Notes: generated by a model from the sequence alone, not told the origin. DNA of 64,000 bases from Saccharibacillus sp. CPCC 101409 (GCF_030518235.1 NZ_JAULSA010000001.1:954217-1018216), one strand, 5' to 3'; counted from the stretch's first letter, positions 9,465 to 18,990 are shown. A program made the numbers and translations.

Positions 9465-11044
9465 AGCTGGTTCTGGTGGACGACGAGAAAGGCATTGTGG
9501 AAGGACTCAAAAAAATGATCGGCCGCTACCTCCCGGACTGCCGTATTGTCGGCACCGCTTATAACGGCGAAGACGGGTTCAAGCTGGTACAGAAAAAGCG
9601 GCCGGATATCGTGATTACCGATATCCGCATGCCGCAGTCCGACGGTCTGGATATGATCAAAAGACTGAAAGAAGCGGGCAGCCAGGCGAAATTTATTCTG
9701 CTGAGCGGATACGCCGATTTCGAATATGCCCGGACGGGCATTCAGCTCGGCGTCAAATTCTATATCAACAAGCCGGTGGAAGAAGAAGAGCTGCGCGACA
9801 GCGTAAACCAGGTTGCCAGAGATATCCTGACCGAGCGGTCGAAGCTGCGGGAAATAGACGATCTGAAAGAGGAAGCCCTCAGCCGGATGCAGGAAAATCT
9901 GCTTAGCGATATTCTGGACAACGGTCTCGACGACGAAGCGCATCTGGCAGAAGTGCTGCAAAGCGCGAATATTCAAACGGAAGGCATCCGGTTCGTATGC
10001 GCGCTGATTGAGTTCGGCGAGATACCGGGATCTTCGAAAGACTTTGGCTTCAAGCCGGCGCTGGACGAAATTTCTGAGGCTTTGAAGCGCTATGGGGCGG
10101 TTTACCGGATACGCCGCTCAATGTCGCAGATCGCCGTCGTTATTGCTCATGAGGGAACGGCGGGATACGCGGATATCGTCCTGGCGATTCGGGGGCTGAA
10201 AAAGACGCTGAACGCACAGGCCGGACGTCCGGTTACAATCGGGATCGGAACGTTCCGCGAAGGCGCGGCGGGGATCGGACAGTCTTTCGAAGAAGCCCGC
10301 TATGCGCTCAGCCACAAAGTCGTCAGAGGGGAAGGAACCGTGATCCCTTACCCGGAAACGGCGCACGCGGCCGAGGAGATTTACTCAGTGCCGCAGGAAC
10401 CGATCGGCCGCCTGGAAGCCGGGCTCGACAATTTGAACGAAGCGGAATGCGTGAGCGCCGTCCGGGAGATTTTTCGCAATATGCAGAAGCAGAGCGGCAT
10501 GAGCCCGCGCGAACTCCAGCTTCAATGCCTGAATATTCTGCTGCTGAGCGTGCGCAAGATGTCGTTCCAGCAGCTTCAGCAGAACGATATCCTGGGACGC
10601 CGCATTTTATCGCTGGAAGGAATTTCGAGCTTTAGCACCTTGGAGAGTCTGGAGACGTGGATGATCGAGGTGATCGGAAGCATTCTCGCTTTCAAGACGA
10701 AGCACCGCATTCCGCGCAAAAAAGATATTATCGCCGAGGTCAAGGAGTACGTCTTGCTGCATTACGGCGAAGCAATCACGCTGGCCGACCTGGCATCGCG
10801 CTTTTTTATCAGTCCCTATTATTTGAGCCAGCTGTTCAAGCAGAAGACGGGGGAAACGTATATCAATTTTCTGGGGCGGGTGAGGGTCGAGCGGGCGAAG
10901 GAACTGCTGGAGAAAACGGATCTGAAAGTGTACGAGATCTGCGCGGAAGTCGGGTATTCGGACACGCAGCATTTTGCACGGCTGTTCGAGAAACTGACCG
11001 GCCTCAAACCGAGCGAATATCGCAGAAGCCGACTGCGCATTTGA
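9461..11044 (+). CDS. Two-component response regulator, AraC type (YesN-like)
   Basis: Cytoplasmic activator of 527 residues. The receiver domain (1-120) has acidic pocket Asp7/Asp8, phospho-acceptor Asp54 in TDIRMPQSDG and the conserved Lys in YINKPV. A central linker (about 130-410) of the YesN type is followed by a C-terminal AraC double helix-turn-helix (about 425-525; LADLASRFFISPYYLSQLFK and EICAEVGYSDTQHFARLF). Start ATG 9461 overlaps the kinase stop and has AAGGAGGGG upstream. The likely target is the permease operon at 12744, across the intervening TetR-SDR pair. The gene converges on the TetR gene with a 14-nt gap and no clear terminator. Confidence 0.92.
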   Translation: MKLVLVDDEKGIVEGLKKMIGRYLPDCRIVGTAYNGEDGFKLVQKKRPDIVITDIRMPQSDGLDMIKRLKEAGSQAKFILLSGYADFEYARTGIQLGVKFYINKPVEEEELRDSVNQVARDILTERSKLREIDDLKEEALSRMQENLLSDILDNGLDDEAHLAEVLQSANIQTEGIRFVCALIEFGEIPGSSKDFGFKPALDEISEALKRYGAVYRIRRSMSQIAVVIAHEGTAGYADIVLAIRGLKKTLNAQAGRPVTIGIGTFREGAAGIGQSFEEARYALSHKVVRGEGTVIPYPETAHAAEEIYSVPQEPIGRLEAGLDNLNEAECVSAVREIFRNMQKQSGMSPRELQLQCLNILLLSVRKMSFQQLQQNDILGRRILSLEGISSFSTLESLETWMIEVIGSILAFKTKHRIPRKKDIIAEVKEYVLLHYGEAITLADLASRFFISPYYLSQLFKQKTGETYINFLGRVRVERAKELLEKTDLKVYEICAEVGYSDTQHFARLFEKLTGLKPSEYRRSRLRI

Positions 11045-11058
11045 GGAAACCGAGAACC

Positions 11059-11598
11059 TTACCGGTATATCGTGTCGAACGCCGATTCGATCCGCTGCTG
11101 GATATCGAACGCTCCGCGCTCGAATTTCCAGCGGACGATAATGCCGATCATGGCGGCGGCGAAAGCGTCGATCAGTTCCCGGCCGGATTGATCGGAGCGG
11201 ATCTCTCCTTCGGCGATCGCCCGGTCGATCAGCGCGATCGAAGGCGATTCCTCGTCGAAATACGTATGGAAGTGCCTGCCTTCAAGCTCGAACTCCGCCG
11301 TCAGGACATGATACATCAGGTCGTGGCCGATCTCCGCCAGCATACGGGCGTAATCCAGCGCGTGCTTGCGCAGAGTTTGCTTGCCGGAGTCCAGGCTTCC
11401 GTCCAGCGAGATGCTCGCTTTGACGCGGGAAGCGAACCAGTACAGCAGCAGCGCATTCTTGCTGTCGAAATGATGATAGAACGAGCCGCGCGTTACGCCC
11501 AGCCTGCCGCAGATCATGTTGATGCTGATATTCTCGTAGCCGGATTCCCGGAACATGCCGATCGCTTCTTCGCACATTTTATCTTTCGTCGTTATCAT
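11059..11598 (-). CDS. TetR/AcrR family transcriptional regulator
   Basis: Repressor of 179 residues. The N-terminal helix-turn-helix is about residues 8-55 (ENISINMICGRLGVTRGSFYHHF), and the C-terminal ligand-binding helices show no family-specific motif. The start ATG 11598 was chosen because GGAGGG precedes it and it begins right at the domain; a longer upstream frame runs through its own promoter and the terminator. It lies downstream of, and on the same strand as, the SDR gene. Two strong dyads nearby (11649-11680 and 12543-12562) are candidate binding sites, so it probably controls itself and the SDR gene (inference). Confidence 0.88.
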   Translation of the reverse strand: MITTKDKMCEEAIGMFRESGYENISINMICGRLGVTRGSFYHHFDSKNALLLYWFASRVKASISLDGSLDSGKQTLRKHALDYARMLAEIGHDLMYHVLTAEFELEGRHFHTYFDEESPSIALIDRAIAEGEIRSDQSGRELIDAFAAAMIGIIVRWKFERGAFDIQQRIESAFDTIYR

Positions 11599-11634
11599 TT
11601 TTCTTCGCCCTCCAGCCGAGATTCTCCAACAGAA

Positions 11635-11680
11635 ATTATAGCATACACAAAAATAACTTCCGGCGCCGGAAGTTATTTTT
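11635..11680 (-). promoter_or_regulatory. 32-bp perfect palindrome plus promoter of the TetR gene
   Basis: A perfect inverted repeat with 16-nt arms is centred between 11664 and 11665 (half-site AAAATAACTTCCGGC). Read on the minus strand it ends in T5, so it can terminate SDR transcription. A minus-strand TATAAT lies at 11635-11640, and the matching -35 position falls inside the palindrome, so it could also be an operator for the TetR protein. Confidence 0.6.
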
Positions 11681-11710
11681 ATTTGCCTTATTCGGTTGGC
11701 TTCGGCGCTT

Positions 11711-12520
11711 TTATTCCAGGATTCCGGTGTCCGCCCATTGGGTCGGCGTGATCTTGCCCGCGCTCGAACCGGCGTCGACCGGGATAGCGGCGCCGCTGAC
11801 ATAACGGGCCAGATCGGAAGCCAGGAACAAGGAGAGATAACCGATTTCCCGCGGATCGCCGAGTCTTCCGTTCGGGGAGAAGACTTTGGCAAATTCGTTT
11901 ATGGCTTCCTCGGGCGCCTGGCCCCAGATGGACGTCCGGAACGTTCCGGGGCAGATCGCGTTGACCGTAATGTTGTGGGCGGCATAATCGAGCGCCGCGC
12001 TCTTGGTCAGGCCGACCACGCCGTGCTTGGCCGAAGCGTACAGCGCCATGGAGCTGTTGCCCATGATTCCCGCCTGCGACGCGATATTGACGATGAACCC
12101 GCCTGCGGATTTAGACTTGAGGATCGCCTGCACGGCGAATTTGATACCCAGAAATACGCCTTTCAGATCGACGGCGAGCACCCGGTCGAGCTCGGCGACG
12201 GAATATTCGTGCGCGGGCCTTGCGTCGGCGGCGATCCCGGCGTTGTTCACCAGTCCGTCCAGCCGTCCGTAGGTTTGCACGGCGTAATCGACCAACTGCT
12301 CAACCTCGGTTTCGCTGCTGACATCCGCTTTGAAGAAAGAAGCTTCTTTGCCGTCCGCCTTGAGTTCTTCGACAAAAGCCCGCCCTTTGCCGGTATCGAT
12401 ATCGGACACGACCACCTTCATGCCATTGTCCGCGTAGCACTGCGCAATCGCTTTGCCCAGCCCGTCCGCCGCGCCCGTTACGATCGCGACTTTGCCCTGC
12501 ACGCTTGTGAAATCCGTCAT
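11711..12520 (-). CDS. Short-chain dehydrogenase/reductase
   Basis: Classical SDR oxidoreductase, 269 residues, NAD(P)-dependent. The cofactor motif TGAADGLG (about 15-22), the NNAG motif (about 92-95) and the catalytic triad Ser148, Tyr161, Lys165 (YASAK) are all present. An acidic Asp40 at the end of the second beta strand suggests NAD rather than NADP preference (inference from the fold). Start ATG 12520 has AGGAGGGA upstream. It sits between a two-component system and a sugar transporter but is on the opposite strand with its own TetR partner, so a role in sugar oxidation is possible and unproven. Confidence 0.92.
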   Translation of the reverse strand: MTDFTSVQGKVAIVTGAADGLGKAIAQCYADNGMKVVVSDIDTGKGRAFVEELKADGKEASFFKADVSSETEVEQLVDYAVQTYGRLDGLVNNAGIAADARPAHEYSVAELDRVLAVDLKGVFLGIKFAVQAILKSKSAGGFIVNIASQAGIMGNSSMALYASAKHGVVGLTKSAALDYAAHNITVNAICPGTFRTSIWGQAPEEAINEFAKVFSPNGRLGDPREIGYLSLFLASDLARYVSGAAIPVDAGSSAGKITPTQWADTGILE

Positions 12521-12542
12521 CCAAATCCCTCCTGTTCAAATA

Positions 12543-12562
12543 AAACATACATGTGTATGTTT
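12543..12562 (-). promoter_or_regulatory. TetR-type operator upstream of the SDR gene
   Basis: A perfect dyad of half-sites AAACATACA and TGTATGTTT separated by TG, 22 bases upstream of the SDR start codon. The size and symmetry fit TetR-family operators; the TetR gene at 11059-11598 is the obvious candidate regulator. Confidence 0.6.
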
Positions 12563-12668
12563 AGGATTGTAGAACGCCGCCGCCGAGGTTGTCAAGGCCG
12601 CTTTAATCGGAGCGCACAGCCGCCGCATTCCCTCAAAAATGACCGGGTAGGAACTTAAAAACGACCGA

Positions 12669-12716
12669 TTGAGAGGGATTCTTCCGGATCGTATAGTGTT
12701 ATTGAAAGCGGATTCA
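12669..12716 (+). promoter_or_regulatory. Sigma-A promoter with cre-like box for the transporter/hydrolase operon
   Basis: TTGAGA (12669-12674), a 17-nt spacer and TATAGT (12692-12697), followed by TGAAAGCGGATTCA (12703-12716), a good match to the relaxed cre consensus and nearly the same as the box at 7510. A direct repeat of GACCG (12642 region and 12663) just upstream of the -35 may be the response-regulator site. Confidence 0.65.
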
Positions 12717-12743
12717 ATACAGGGATTTCAAGGGGGGAACGAT

Positions 12744-13649
12744 TTGCAGTCACATTCGCTGCATCGGATGAAGGTATACTGGCCGCTGTACGTCATGGCG
12801 GTTCCGGGCATGCTATTTCTGATCGTATTCAAATTTATTCCGTTGGCCGGTTCCGTAATCGCATTCAAAGACTACTCGGTCTTTCGGGGATTTATCGACA
12901 GTCCCTGGGTAGGTTTCAAACATTTCGGCACATTGATTCATCATCCGGATTTCCTGCGGGTGTTCACAAACACGCTGCTGCTGGGCGGGTTCAAGCTGTT
13001 CCTGGTTTTCCCGGTGCCCGTGCTGCTGGCGCTGATGATCAACGAAATTCGGAAAGCGGCGCTCAAAAAGGGGATTCAGACCGCGCTGTATATCCCGCAT
13101 TTTCTGTCCTGGGTTATTATCGGCGGAATTCTGTTCGACTTCTTCTCGCTAAGCGGGCTGTTCAATATCATTCTCGGATGGTTTGGACACGATCCGGTAC
13201 TGGGCATGCAGGAGAGTTCGTATTTCCGGCCCGTGTTCATTCTGGCATCCATCTGGAAAGACGCCGGCTGGGGAACGGTGGTCTATATGGCCGCAATTAG
13301 CGCCATCGATCCCCAACTGTACGAATCGGCCATGATTGACGGAGCGTCGAAATTCCGGCAGATTCGCCATATTACTTTTCCGATTCTGCTGCCTACGGTC
13401 CTGATCCTGTTCCTGCTCGAAATCGGGAATTTCCTCGACCTGGGCTTCGATCCGGTGTACAACCTACTCACTCCGATGACCTACAACGTGGGCGATATCC
13501 TGGATACGTACGTGTTCCGCACAGGCATTCAGCAGGGACAGTACAGCTTCGCTACCGCAGTCGGGTTGTTCCAATCCGTGATCGGATTCGCCATGGTCTA
13601 TACCTTCAACAGGATTTCGAGAAAAGTTTCGGACGGGGGGCTCTGGTAA
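12744..13649 (+). CDS. Carbohydrate ABC transporter permease, LplB type
   Basis: First membrane subunit of a CUT1 sugar importer, 301 residues with six predicted membrane segments. The EAA loop is YESAMIDGASKFRQIRHI (near nt 13320-13375). Start TTG 12744 is chosen because AAGGGGGG lies 6-7 nt upstream and the longer frame (from 12669) would begin inside the promoter. The gene ends in a TAATG overlap with the next permease. No ATPase gene is in the operon, which is normal for CUT1 systems of Bacillota that share one MsmX-type ATPase. Confidence 0.92.
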   Translation: MQSHSLHRMKVYWPLYVMAVPGMLFLIVFKFIPLAGSVIAFKDYSVFRGFIDSPWVGFKHFGTLIHHPDFLRVFTNTLLLGGFKLFLVFPVPVLLALMINEIRKAALKKGIQTALYIPHFLSWVIIGGILFDFFSLSGLFNIILGWFGHDPVLGMQESSYFRPVFILASIWKDAGWGTVVYMAAISAIDPQLYESAMIDGASKFRQIRHITFPILLPTVLILFLLEIGNFLDLGFDPVYNLLTPMTYNVGDILDTYVFRTGIQQGQYSFATAVGLFQSVIGFAMVYTFNRISRKVSDGGLW

Positions 13650-14521
13650 TGATTGCCGAATCGAGAAATGAAAAAATATTTTCCGCGACGATTACGATCC
13701 TGCTTATTCTCTTTTCCGTGATTGCGCTGGTTCCGCTGCTGTCCGTCGTTGCCACTTCGTTCAGTTCCAAATCGGCCGTGGATATGAATACGGTGACGCT
13801 GTGGCCCAGACAGTTTACGCTGGACTCCTGGAAATACATGATCGACCGTCCCGATCTGTGGCGATCGTTCTTCCTAACACTGGTCACGACGCTGGTCGGG
13901 ACGGTACTCGCGCTGCTCATGACCGCTCTGTTCGCTTACCCGCTGTCGAAGAAGGAATTCCGTTGGGGATCGGTCGTTATGGTAGCCGTCGTCATCGCGA
14001 TGATCTTCAAAGCGCCGATCGTGCCGTACTTTCTGACGGTGCGCGGCATCGGTCTGTACGACAATCCGCTGGTGCTGGTGCTTCCGCATATCTTGAATCC
14101 GTTCAACCTGATTATTATGCGTACCTTCTTCAAGCAGTTCTCCAAAGAGCTGGAGGAAGCTGCGATGCTGGAGGGCTGCGGATATTTCCGGATGCTGTTC
14201 CAGTTCGTGCTGCCGCTGTCCAAAGCCGTGCTGGCAACGCTTGCCCTGTTCTACGGCGTCGTGCTGTGGAATCAGTTCCAACATCCGCTGTTCTTCCTGC
14301 AGAATCCGGACTGGTTCCCGCTGCAAATCAAGATCCGCCAATTTATCACCGACGACAGCGTGATTATGTCGGGCGCCGCTTCCACGGCCGCATTGAATTA
14401 CAACGAGCGGACGCTGCGGGCGACCACGGTTATTTTCGCCATTATCCCGATTATCGCGGTGTACCCGTTCCTGCAAAAGTATTTTGTCAAAGGCGCCATG
14501 ATCGGTTCCGTCAAAGGCTGA
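13649..14521 (+). CDS. Carbohydrate ABC transporter permease, LplC type
   Basis: Second membrane subunit, 290 residues, six predicted transmembrane segments, EAA loop EEAAMLEGCGYFRMLF (near nt 14155-14200). Its C-terminus VKGAMIGSVKG matches that of the partial permease at the window start. It overlaps the LplB-type gene by one base, with a G-rich ribosome site inside that gene. It is predicted to import oligosaccharides delivered by the lipoprotein encoded next. Confidence 0.93.
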   Translation: MIAESRNEKIFSATITILLILFSVIALVPLLSVVATSFSSKSAVDMNTVTLWPRQFTLDSWKYMIDRPDLWRSFFLTLVTTLVGTVLALLMTALFAYPLSKKEFRWGSVVMVAVVIAMIFKAPIVPYFLTVRGIGLYDNPLVLVLPHILNPFNLIIMRTFFKQFSKELEEAAMLEGCGYFRMLFQFVLPLSKAVLATLALFYGVVLWNQFQHPLFFLQNPDWFPLQIKIRQFITDDSVIMSGAASTAALNYNERTLRATTVIFAIIPIIAVYPFLQKYFVKGAMIGSVKG

Positions 14522-14576
14522 GGGTTAGCGGTCTCCAGAACGTTTGCACGCAAATGAATAGGAGGGGGAAAAGAAA

Positions 14577-16154
14577 ATGAAACTCAAAAAGATGGGAATG
14601 CTGCTGGCATCAGGCATGCTGGCGTCGGGGCTGCTCGCAGGCTGCGGCGGCAAAGATGCGTCGGATACAGCCGCGCCCGCCGGCCAGGATCGGAGCGCAA
14701 GCGGCGACCAGGTCGTCGACGTGGAGGTCTGGGGCACGAATATCGGCTACAAGCCGGTTGAGAAAAGCAGCAAGCTGTATGAATTTTATAAAGAAAAGCT
14801 CGGCGTGGGCGTGATTAATCCTTATGTGGAATGGAACGGCGGCACCAATTACCTCAATCAGCTCAATCTGAAGATTGCCGCCAACGAAATGCCGGATCTG
14901 TTTGTGCCGCAGCAGGGGATCGAAGACAATCTGGCCAAGAACGGCGCGATCGCCGACCTGACCGACCTGCTCCCCGAATACGCGCCGAACGTCTGGTCCG
15001 CGATTCCGGAAGACATCTGGAAAGTCGTCAAAGCGAACGATCCGACCGGCCAGGGCCGCATTTACTATATCCCTAACGTTGTGGAATACGGCCGATACGC
15101 CAGCATGATTCGCCAGGACTGGCTCGATAAGCTGGGCTTGAAGATGCCGACCACGCAGGACGAATACGTCAAAGTGCTGGAAGCGTTCCGCGACCGGGAC
15201 CCCAACGGCAACGGGCAAAAAGACGAAATTCCGACCGGCGGCCGCGAAGAAGCGCGCTGGATGGATCATCTGTTCGCGATGTACGGCGTCGCCATGTTTG
15301 AAGGCTATCCGGACTGGGACCTCTACAACGGCGAACTGACTTATTCGGCGACCACGCCGAATATGAAAGCGGCGCTGGAATTCATCGCCAAGCTGTACAA
15401 GGAAGGTCTGATCGACAAAGAATCGCTGCTCAACACCAAAGACAAATGGGACGGCAAGATCCAATCCGACAAAGTTGGAAACTACTTCCACTGGGTGGAG
15501 CAGGGAAACCTGATCTTCGAGAACCTGGAGAAAAGCACAGGCGTCAAAGCCGAATTCGCCGTGATGCCCGTACCGAAAGTCGAAGGGTACGACGGCTTCT
15601 ACACGATGAAGAAATTCGCTTCCCCGCTGTGGGTCGTGAAAAACAACAAAGACCAGGAGAAGCTCCAGGCTACGCTGAAACTGCTCAACAACGTGTACGA
15701 CAAAAAGAACTGGAAAGACCTGTACCTCGGCGTGGAAGGCATGCACTACACGATGAAAGACGGCAAAGCGGTCAAGCTGCCGGACGACAAAAGCACGCAG
15801 GAAAACCAGATCCTTAACCCGGCGACCAGCGTATCCACGCTGGATATGAGCGTCGAATTGTTCAACGAAACGGCGTCGGCGGACAACAAATGGGCGATCG
15901 ACCAGGTGACGCGGAACATGGAAGAAGCGCAGAAATACGCCAAAGCGATCGCCGGCGACGGCCTGCCCGCCAGCATTTACGAAGGCTACCCGGATATCAA
16001 CAACCGGACCCTGTACGCAGAATACGCGACCAAGATTATTCTCGGCCAGTATCCGATCGACAAGTTCGACGAGTTCGTGGAGAAGTGGAACAAATCCGGC
16101 GGCGAAGAAGTGACGAAGCGGGCCAGAGAGTGGTACGCGAAAGTGCAGCAGTAA
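14577..16154 (+). CDS. Extracellular solute-binding lipoprotein (first of two paralogs)
   Basis: Sugar-binding protein of the transporter, 525 residues, anchored by a lipobox LLAGC (Cys about residue 22) after a short signal peptide. The body is a family 1 solute-binding fold, LplA-like, with a calcium-site-like segment DRDPNGNGQKDEIP (about 211-224). Start ATG 14577 has GGAGGGGG upstream. It is closely related to the gene at 18991; long stretches of the two genes (for example around 15110-15300 and 19520-19710) are the same at nucleotide level, while the N- and C-terminal parts differ more. Confidence 0.93.
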   Translation: MKLKKMGMLLASGMLASGLLAGCGGKDASDTAAPAGQDRSASGDQVVDVEVWGTNIGYKPVEKSSKLYEFYKEKLGVGVINPYVEWNGGTNYLNQLNLKIAANEMPDLFVPQQGIEDNLAKNGAIADLTDLLPEYAPNVWSAIPEDIWKVVKANDPTGQGRIYYIPNVVEYGRYASMIRQDWLDKLGLKMPTTQDEYVKVLEAFRDRDPNGNGQKDEIPTGGREEARWMDHLFAMYGVAMFEGYPDWDLYNGELTYSATTPNMKAALEFIAKLYKEGLIDKESLLNTKDKWDGKIQSDKVGNYFHWVEQGNLIFENLEKSTGVKAEFAVMPVPKVEGYDGFYTMKKFASPLWVVKNNKDQEKLQATLKLLNNVYDKKNWKDLYLGVEGMHYTMKDGKAVKLPDDKSTQENQILNPATSVSTLDMSVELFNETASADNKWAIDQVTRNMEEAQKYAKAIAGDGLPASIYEGYPDINNRTLYAEYATKIILGQYPIDKFDEFVEKWNKSGGEEVTKRAREWYAKVQQ

Positions 16155-16178
16155 AGTCCGGCGGGAAAAGGAGCGGTT

Positions 16179-18884
16179 ATGACGACAGAACGATTGAAGC
16201 AGGTGCTGGGCGGAGAAGAAGACAACTATATTCTGCCTTTCCTGTGGCAGCACGGCGAGGAAGAAGCGGCGATTCGCGAAGAAATGGCCCGCGTGCACGA
16301 AGCGGGAATCGGCGCGGTCTGCGTGGAGTCGAGACCGCATCCGGACTTCCTCGGCCCCAAATGGTGGGCGGATATGGACGTCATTATGGACGAAGCGCGC
16401 AGCCGGGGAATGAAGGTCTGGATTCTCGACGACGATCATTTCCCGACGGGGCGCGCCGGAGGCAAAGTGAAAGAAGCGCCCGAGGAGCTGCACCGGCTGT
16501 TCCTAGGCGAACGTTATATCGATACGCTCGGCCCGGCCCGGGGGACGTCGCTGCTGCTGGAGCCGCTGCTGCTGCGCGGGCTTAGGCCGACGATCTCGGA
16601 ACGCGAACGCGCAAGCGGCGCGAACAATCTGGTTTCTGCCGTCGCGGTGCACCGCGATCCGAAGGACGGAAGGCTGCTCGGCGAAGCGCGGGACCTGACC
16701 GGTCTGGTGCGAGGCGGCGTCCTGTACTGGGATATTCCGGAAGGGTACTGGCGGATCTTTATCGTCTCGGAGAACCTGGGCGGCGGCAGCCGGGCGCAGG
16801 ACGATTATCTGAATCCGCTGGACCGCGATTCGGTGAGGCTGCTTATCGATACGGTGTACGAAGCTTTCCACGAGCGCTATCGAAGCGACTTCGGGGAGAC
16901 GCTTGCCGGATTCTTCTCGGACGAACCGGGGTTCTATAACGATCCCGCGACGTTCGACTTCGAATCGCGGCCGGGCAAGCCCGGCGTGCCGCTTCCGTGG
17001 AGCCGGGACGTGCCGCCCCTGCTCGAACGGGAACTGGGCGCAGGCTTCGAGCAGTCGCTGTATCTGCTGTGGGAAGACGCCGGCGAGCGATCGGACCGGG
17101 TCCGCTACGCTTATATGAATACGGTCAGCCGGCTGTACGCGGACAGCTTCTGCGACCAGATCGGGGACTGGTGCCGCGAGCGCGGCGTCGAGTATATCGG
17201 ACATGTGCTCGAAGACAACAATGTGCACGCCCGGCTCGGCTCGGGCGCGGGGCATTTCTTCCGCTCGATGCGCGGTCAGGATATGGCCGGCCTCGACGTC
17301 GTGCTGTGGCAGATTGTGCCGGGCTTCGACGAAGTGTCGTTCCGCCAGCCCACGGGAGAAACGGACAGCGAGTTTTTCCATTACGGACTGGGCAAACTCG
17401 GGGCGTCCCTGGGGCATCTCGATGCCAGAAAGCGCGGGCGCACCATGTGCGAAGTGTACGGCGCATACGGCTGGGCCGAAGGGCTCAAGCTGATGAAATG
17501 GCTTACCGACCATATGCTGGTGCGTGGCGTGAACCATTTCGTGCCGCATGCTTTTACGCAGAAGCCTTATCCCGATCCGGACTGTCCGCCTCATCTGTAC
17601 GCGAACGGCCGAAATCCGCAGTACCGGCATTACCGCTATCTGAACCGGTATATCAACCGGGTCGGCCACCTGATCTCCGGCGGGCGGCATGTCGCCCCGG
17701 CGGCCGTGCTGTACCACGCCGAAGCGGAGTGGTCCGGCGAAGCGATGTATGTCCAGCGGCCGGTCAAGATGCTGATGCAGAGACAGATCGACTGCGACAT
17801 CGTTCCCGCCGACCTGCTGCTGGAAGCGGCCGAAGTCCGGTCCGGCAGACTGCATCTGCATCCCGAAGACTTCGGATGCCTGGTTGTGCCGTATGCCGAA
17901 GCGCTGCCGGCGCTGCTGCTCCGGCGGCTGGTCGAATTCGCGGATTGGGGACTGGATATCCGCTTTGTGGACGGACTGCCGCTGCGCTCAAGCGAGGGAG
18001 CGGATGTGTCGGCCGAGCTGTCGGGTCTGGCCGCGCATCCGAGGGTCAAGCGGACAGGGCTGGACGAGCTGGCCGACGGACTGATTGCCGACGGGCACCG
18101 CGACCTGAGCGTCGGCGGAGACGAACCGTATTTGAGGAATTACCGCTACCGGCACGACGGACTCGAAGTCCTGATGCTGTTCAATGAAAGTCCGCAGCGG
18201 AAGATCGGGACGGAACTTACGCTGCCGGCAGACCTGCCGGGCGAGTGGTACGCTTACGACGCTTTCCTGAACCGGCTGACTTCGCCGGAATCGGCGGAGC
18301 GGGAAGGGCGGCGGACGCTGCGGCTTGTGCTGAGCCCGTACGAATCCCTTATTCTGCTGCAAGGGCCGGCGGTCGAGCAGGCGGCCGCAGAAGCGGGCCT
18401 CGGCGCGCCGCCGCCTGACGAAGTTTACGGCCGGGAAGCCGCGCCGGAGACAGCCCGGCTTGAAGGTGAATGGGCGGTCTCGATCGCCGAATCGGAGCGA
18501 TATCCGCAGTTTCGCCCGTGGGGCAGTCTGACGGAACCGGTGAATATGAACGGGCCGGAGCGCCTGCCGCATTTCTCGGGCACGTTCCGCTACGAGACGG
18601 AATTCGAATGGAACGCTCCGGCGGGCGGCGGGGCGGCGCTGGACCTGGGCGAAGTCTACGAGACGGCCGAGGTCTGGCTGAACGGCGAATACGCAGGTGT
18701 GCGCATCTGCCCGCCTTACCGGTTGGAGATCGGGAATCTGCTGCGGCCGGGCTCCAATACGCTGGCCGTGGAAGTCACGAATACCCTGGTCAAGGAACGG
18801 CGCGATCTCCTGTCGGCTTTTGCGCAGCAGGAGCCGGGCGGACTGCTCGGTCCGGTCGCGATAAGCGCCCACGCGGCGCAATAA
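16179..18884 (+). CDS. GH106-like glycoside hydrolase (alpha-L-rhamnosidase family)
   Basis: Protein of 901 residues without a signal peptide. The N-terminal part (ILPFLWQHGEEEAAIREEM, then VWILDDDHFPTGRAGG at about 86-101) is typical of the GH106/'glycosyl hydrolase' family that acts on rhamnogalacturonan fragments. The last 120 residues are a GH2-type sugar-binding jelly roll (GTFRYETEFEW to NTLAVEVTNTLVKERRD). Start ATG 16179 has AAAGGAG upstream. It lies in the transporter operon between the two binding proteins, which points to intracellular breakdown of an imported pectic or xylan oligosaccharide. Catalytic residues were not assigned. Family assignment is from memory of the motifs. Confidence 0.7.
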   Translation: MTTERLKQVLGGEEDNYILPFLWQHGEEEAAIREEMARVHEAGIGAVCVESRPHPDFLGPKWWADMDVIMDEARSRGMKVWILDDDHFPTGRAGGKVKEAPEELHRLFLGERYIDTLGPARGTSLLLEPLLLRGLRPTISERERASGANNLVSAVAVHRDPKDGRLLGEARDLTGLVRGGVLYWDIPEGYWRIFIVSENLGGGSRAQDDYLNPLDRDSVRLLIDTVYEAFHERYRSDFGETLAGFFSDEPGFYNDPATFDFESRPGKPGVPLPWSRDVPPLLERELGAGFEQSLYLLWEDAGERSDRVRYAYMNTVSRLYADSFCDQIGDWCRERGVEYIGHVLEDNNVHARLGSGAGHFFRSMRGQDMAGLDVVLWQIVPGFDEVSFRQPTGETDSEFFHYGLGKLGASLGHLDARKRGRTMCEVYGAYGWAEGLKLMKWLTDHMLVRGVNHFVPHAFTQKPYPDPDCPPHLYANGRNPQYRHYRYLNRYINRVGHLISGGRHVAPAAVLYHAEAEWSGEAMYVQRPVKMLMQRQIDCDIVPADLLLEAAEVRSGRLHLHPEDFGCLVVPYAEALPALLLRRLVEFADWGLDIRFVDGLPLRSSEGADVSAELSGLAAHPRVKRTGLDELADGLIADGHRDLSVGGDEPYLRNYRYRHDGLEVLMLFNESPQRKIGTELTLPADLPGEWYAYDAFLNRLTSPESAEREGRRTLRLVLSPYESLILLQGPAVEQAAAEAGLGAPPPDEVYGREAAPETARLEGEWAVSIAESERYPQFRPWGSLTEPVNMNGPERLPHFSGTFRYETEFEWNAPAGGGAALDLGEVYETAEVWLNGEYAGVRICPPYRLEIGNLLRPGSNTLAVEVTNTLVKERRDLLSAFAQQEPGGLLGPVAISAHAAQ

Positions 18885-18902
18885 ATCCAGACAGCGCGGT
18901 TG

Positions 18903-18946
18903 AAGCCGCTTCTGCGCGTTCATGCAAGAAGCGGCTTCGTTTTTTG
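18903..18946 (+). terminator. Rho-independent terminator inside the hydrolase cluster
   Basis: GAAGCCGCTTCT pairs with AGAAGCGGCTTC, followed by T6. It separates the first transporter/GH106 unit from the second binding protein gene. Confidence 0.85.
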
Positions 18947-18990
18947 TTTGAACCGACGATGTGTTTTTCCATCAAAAAGGAGGAAAAAAG

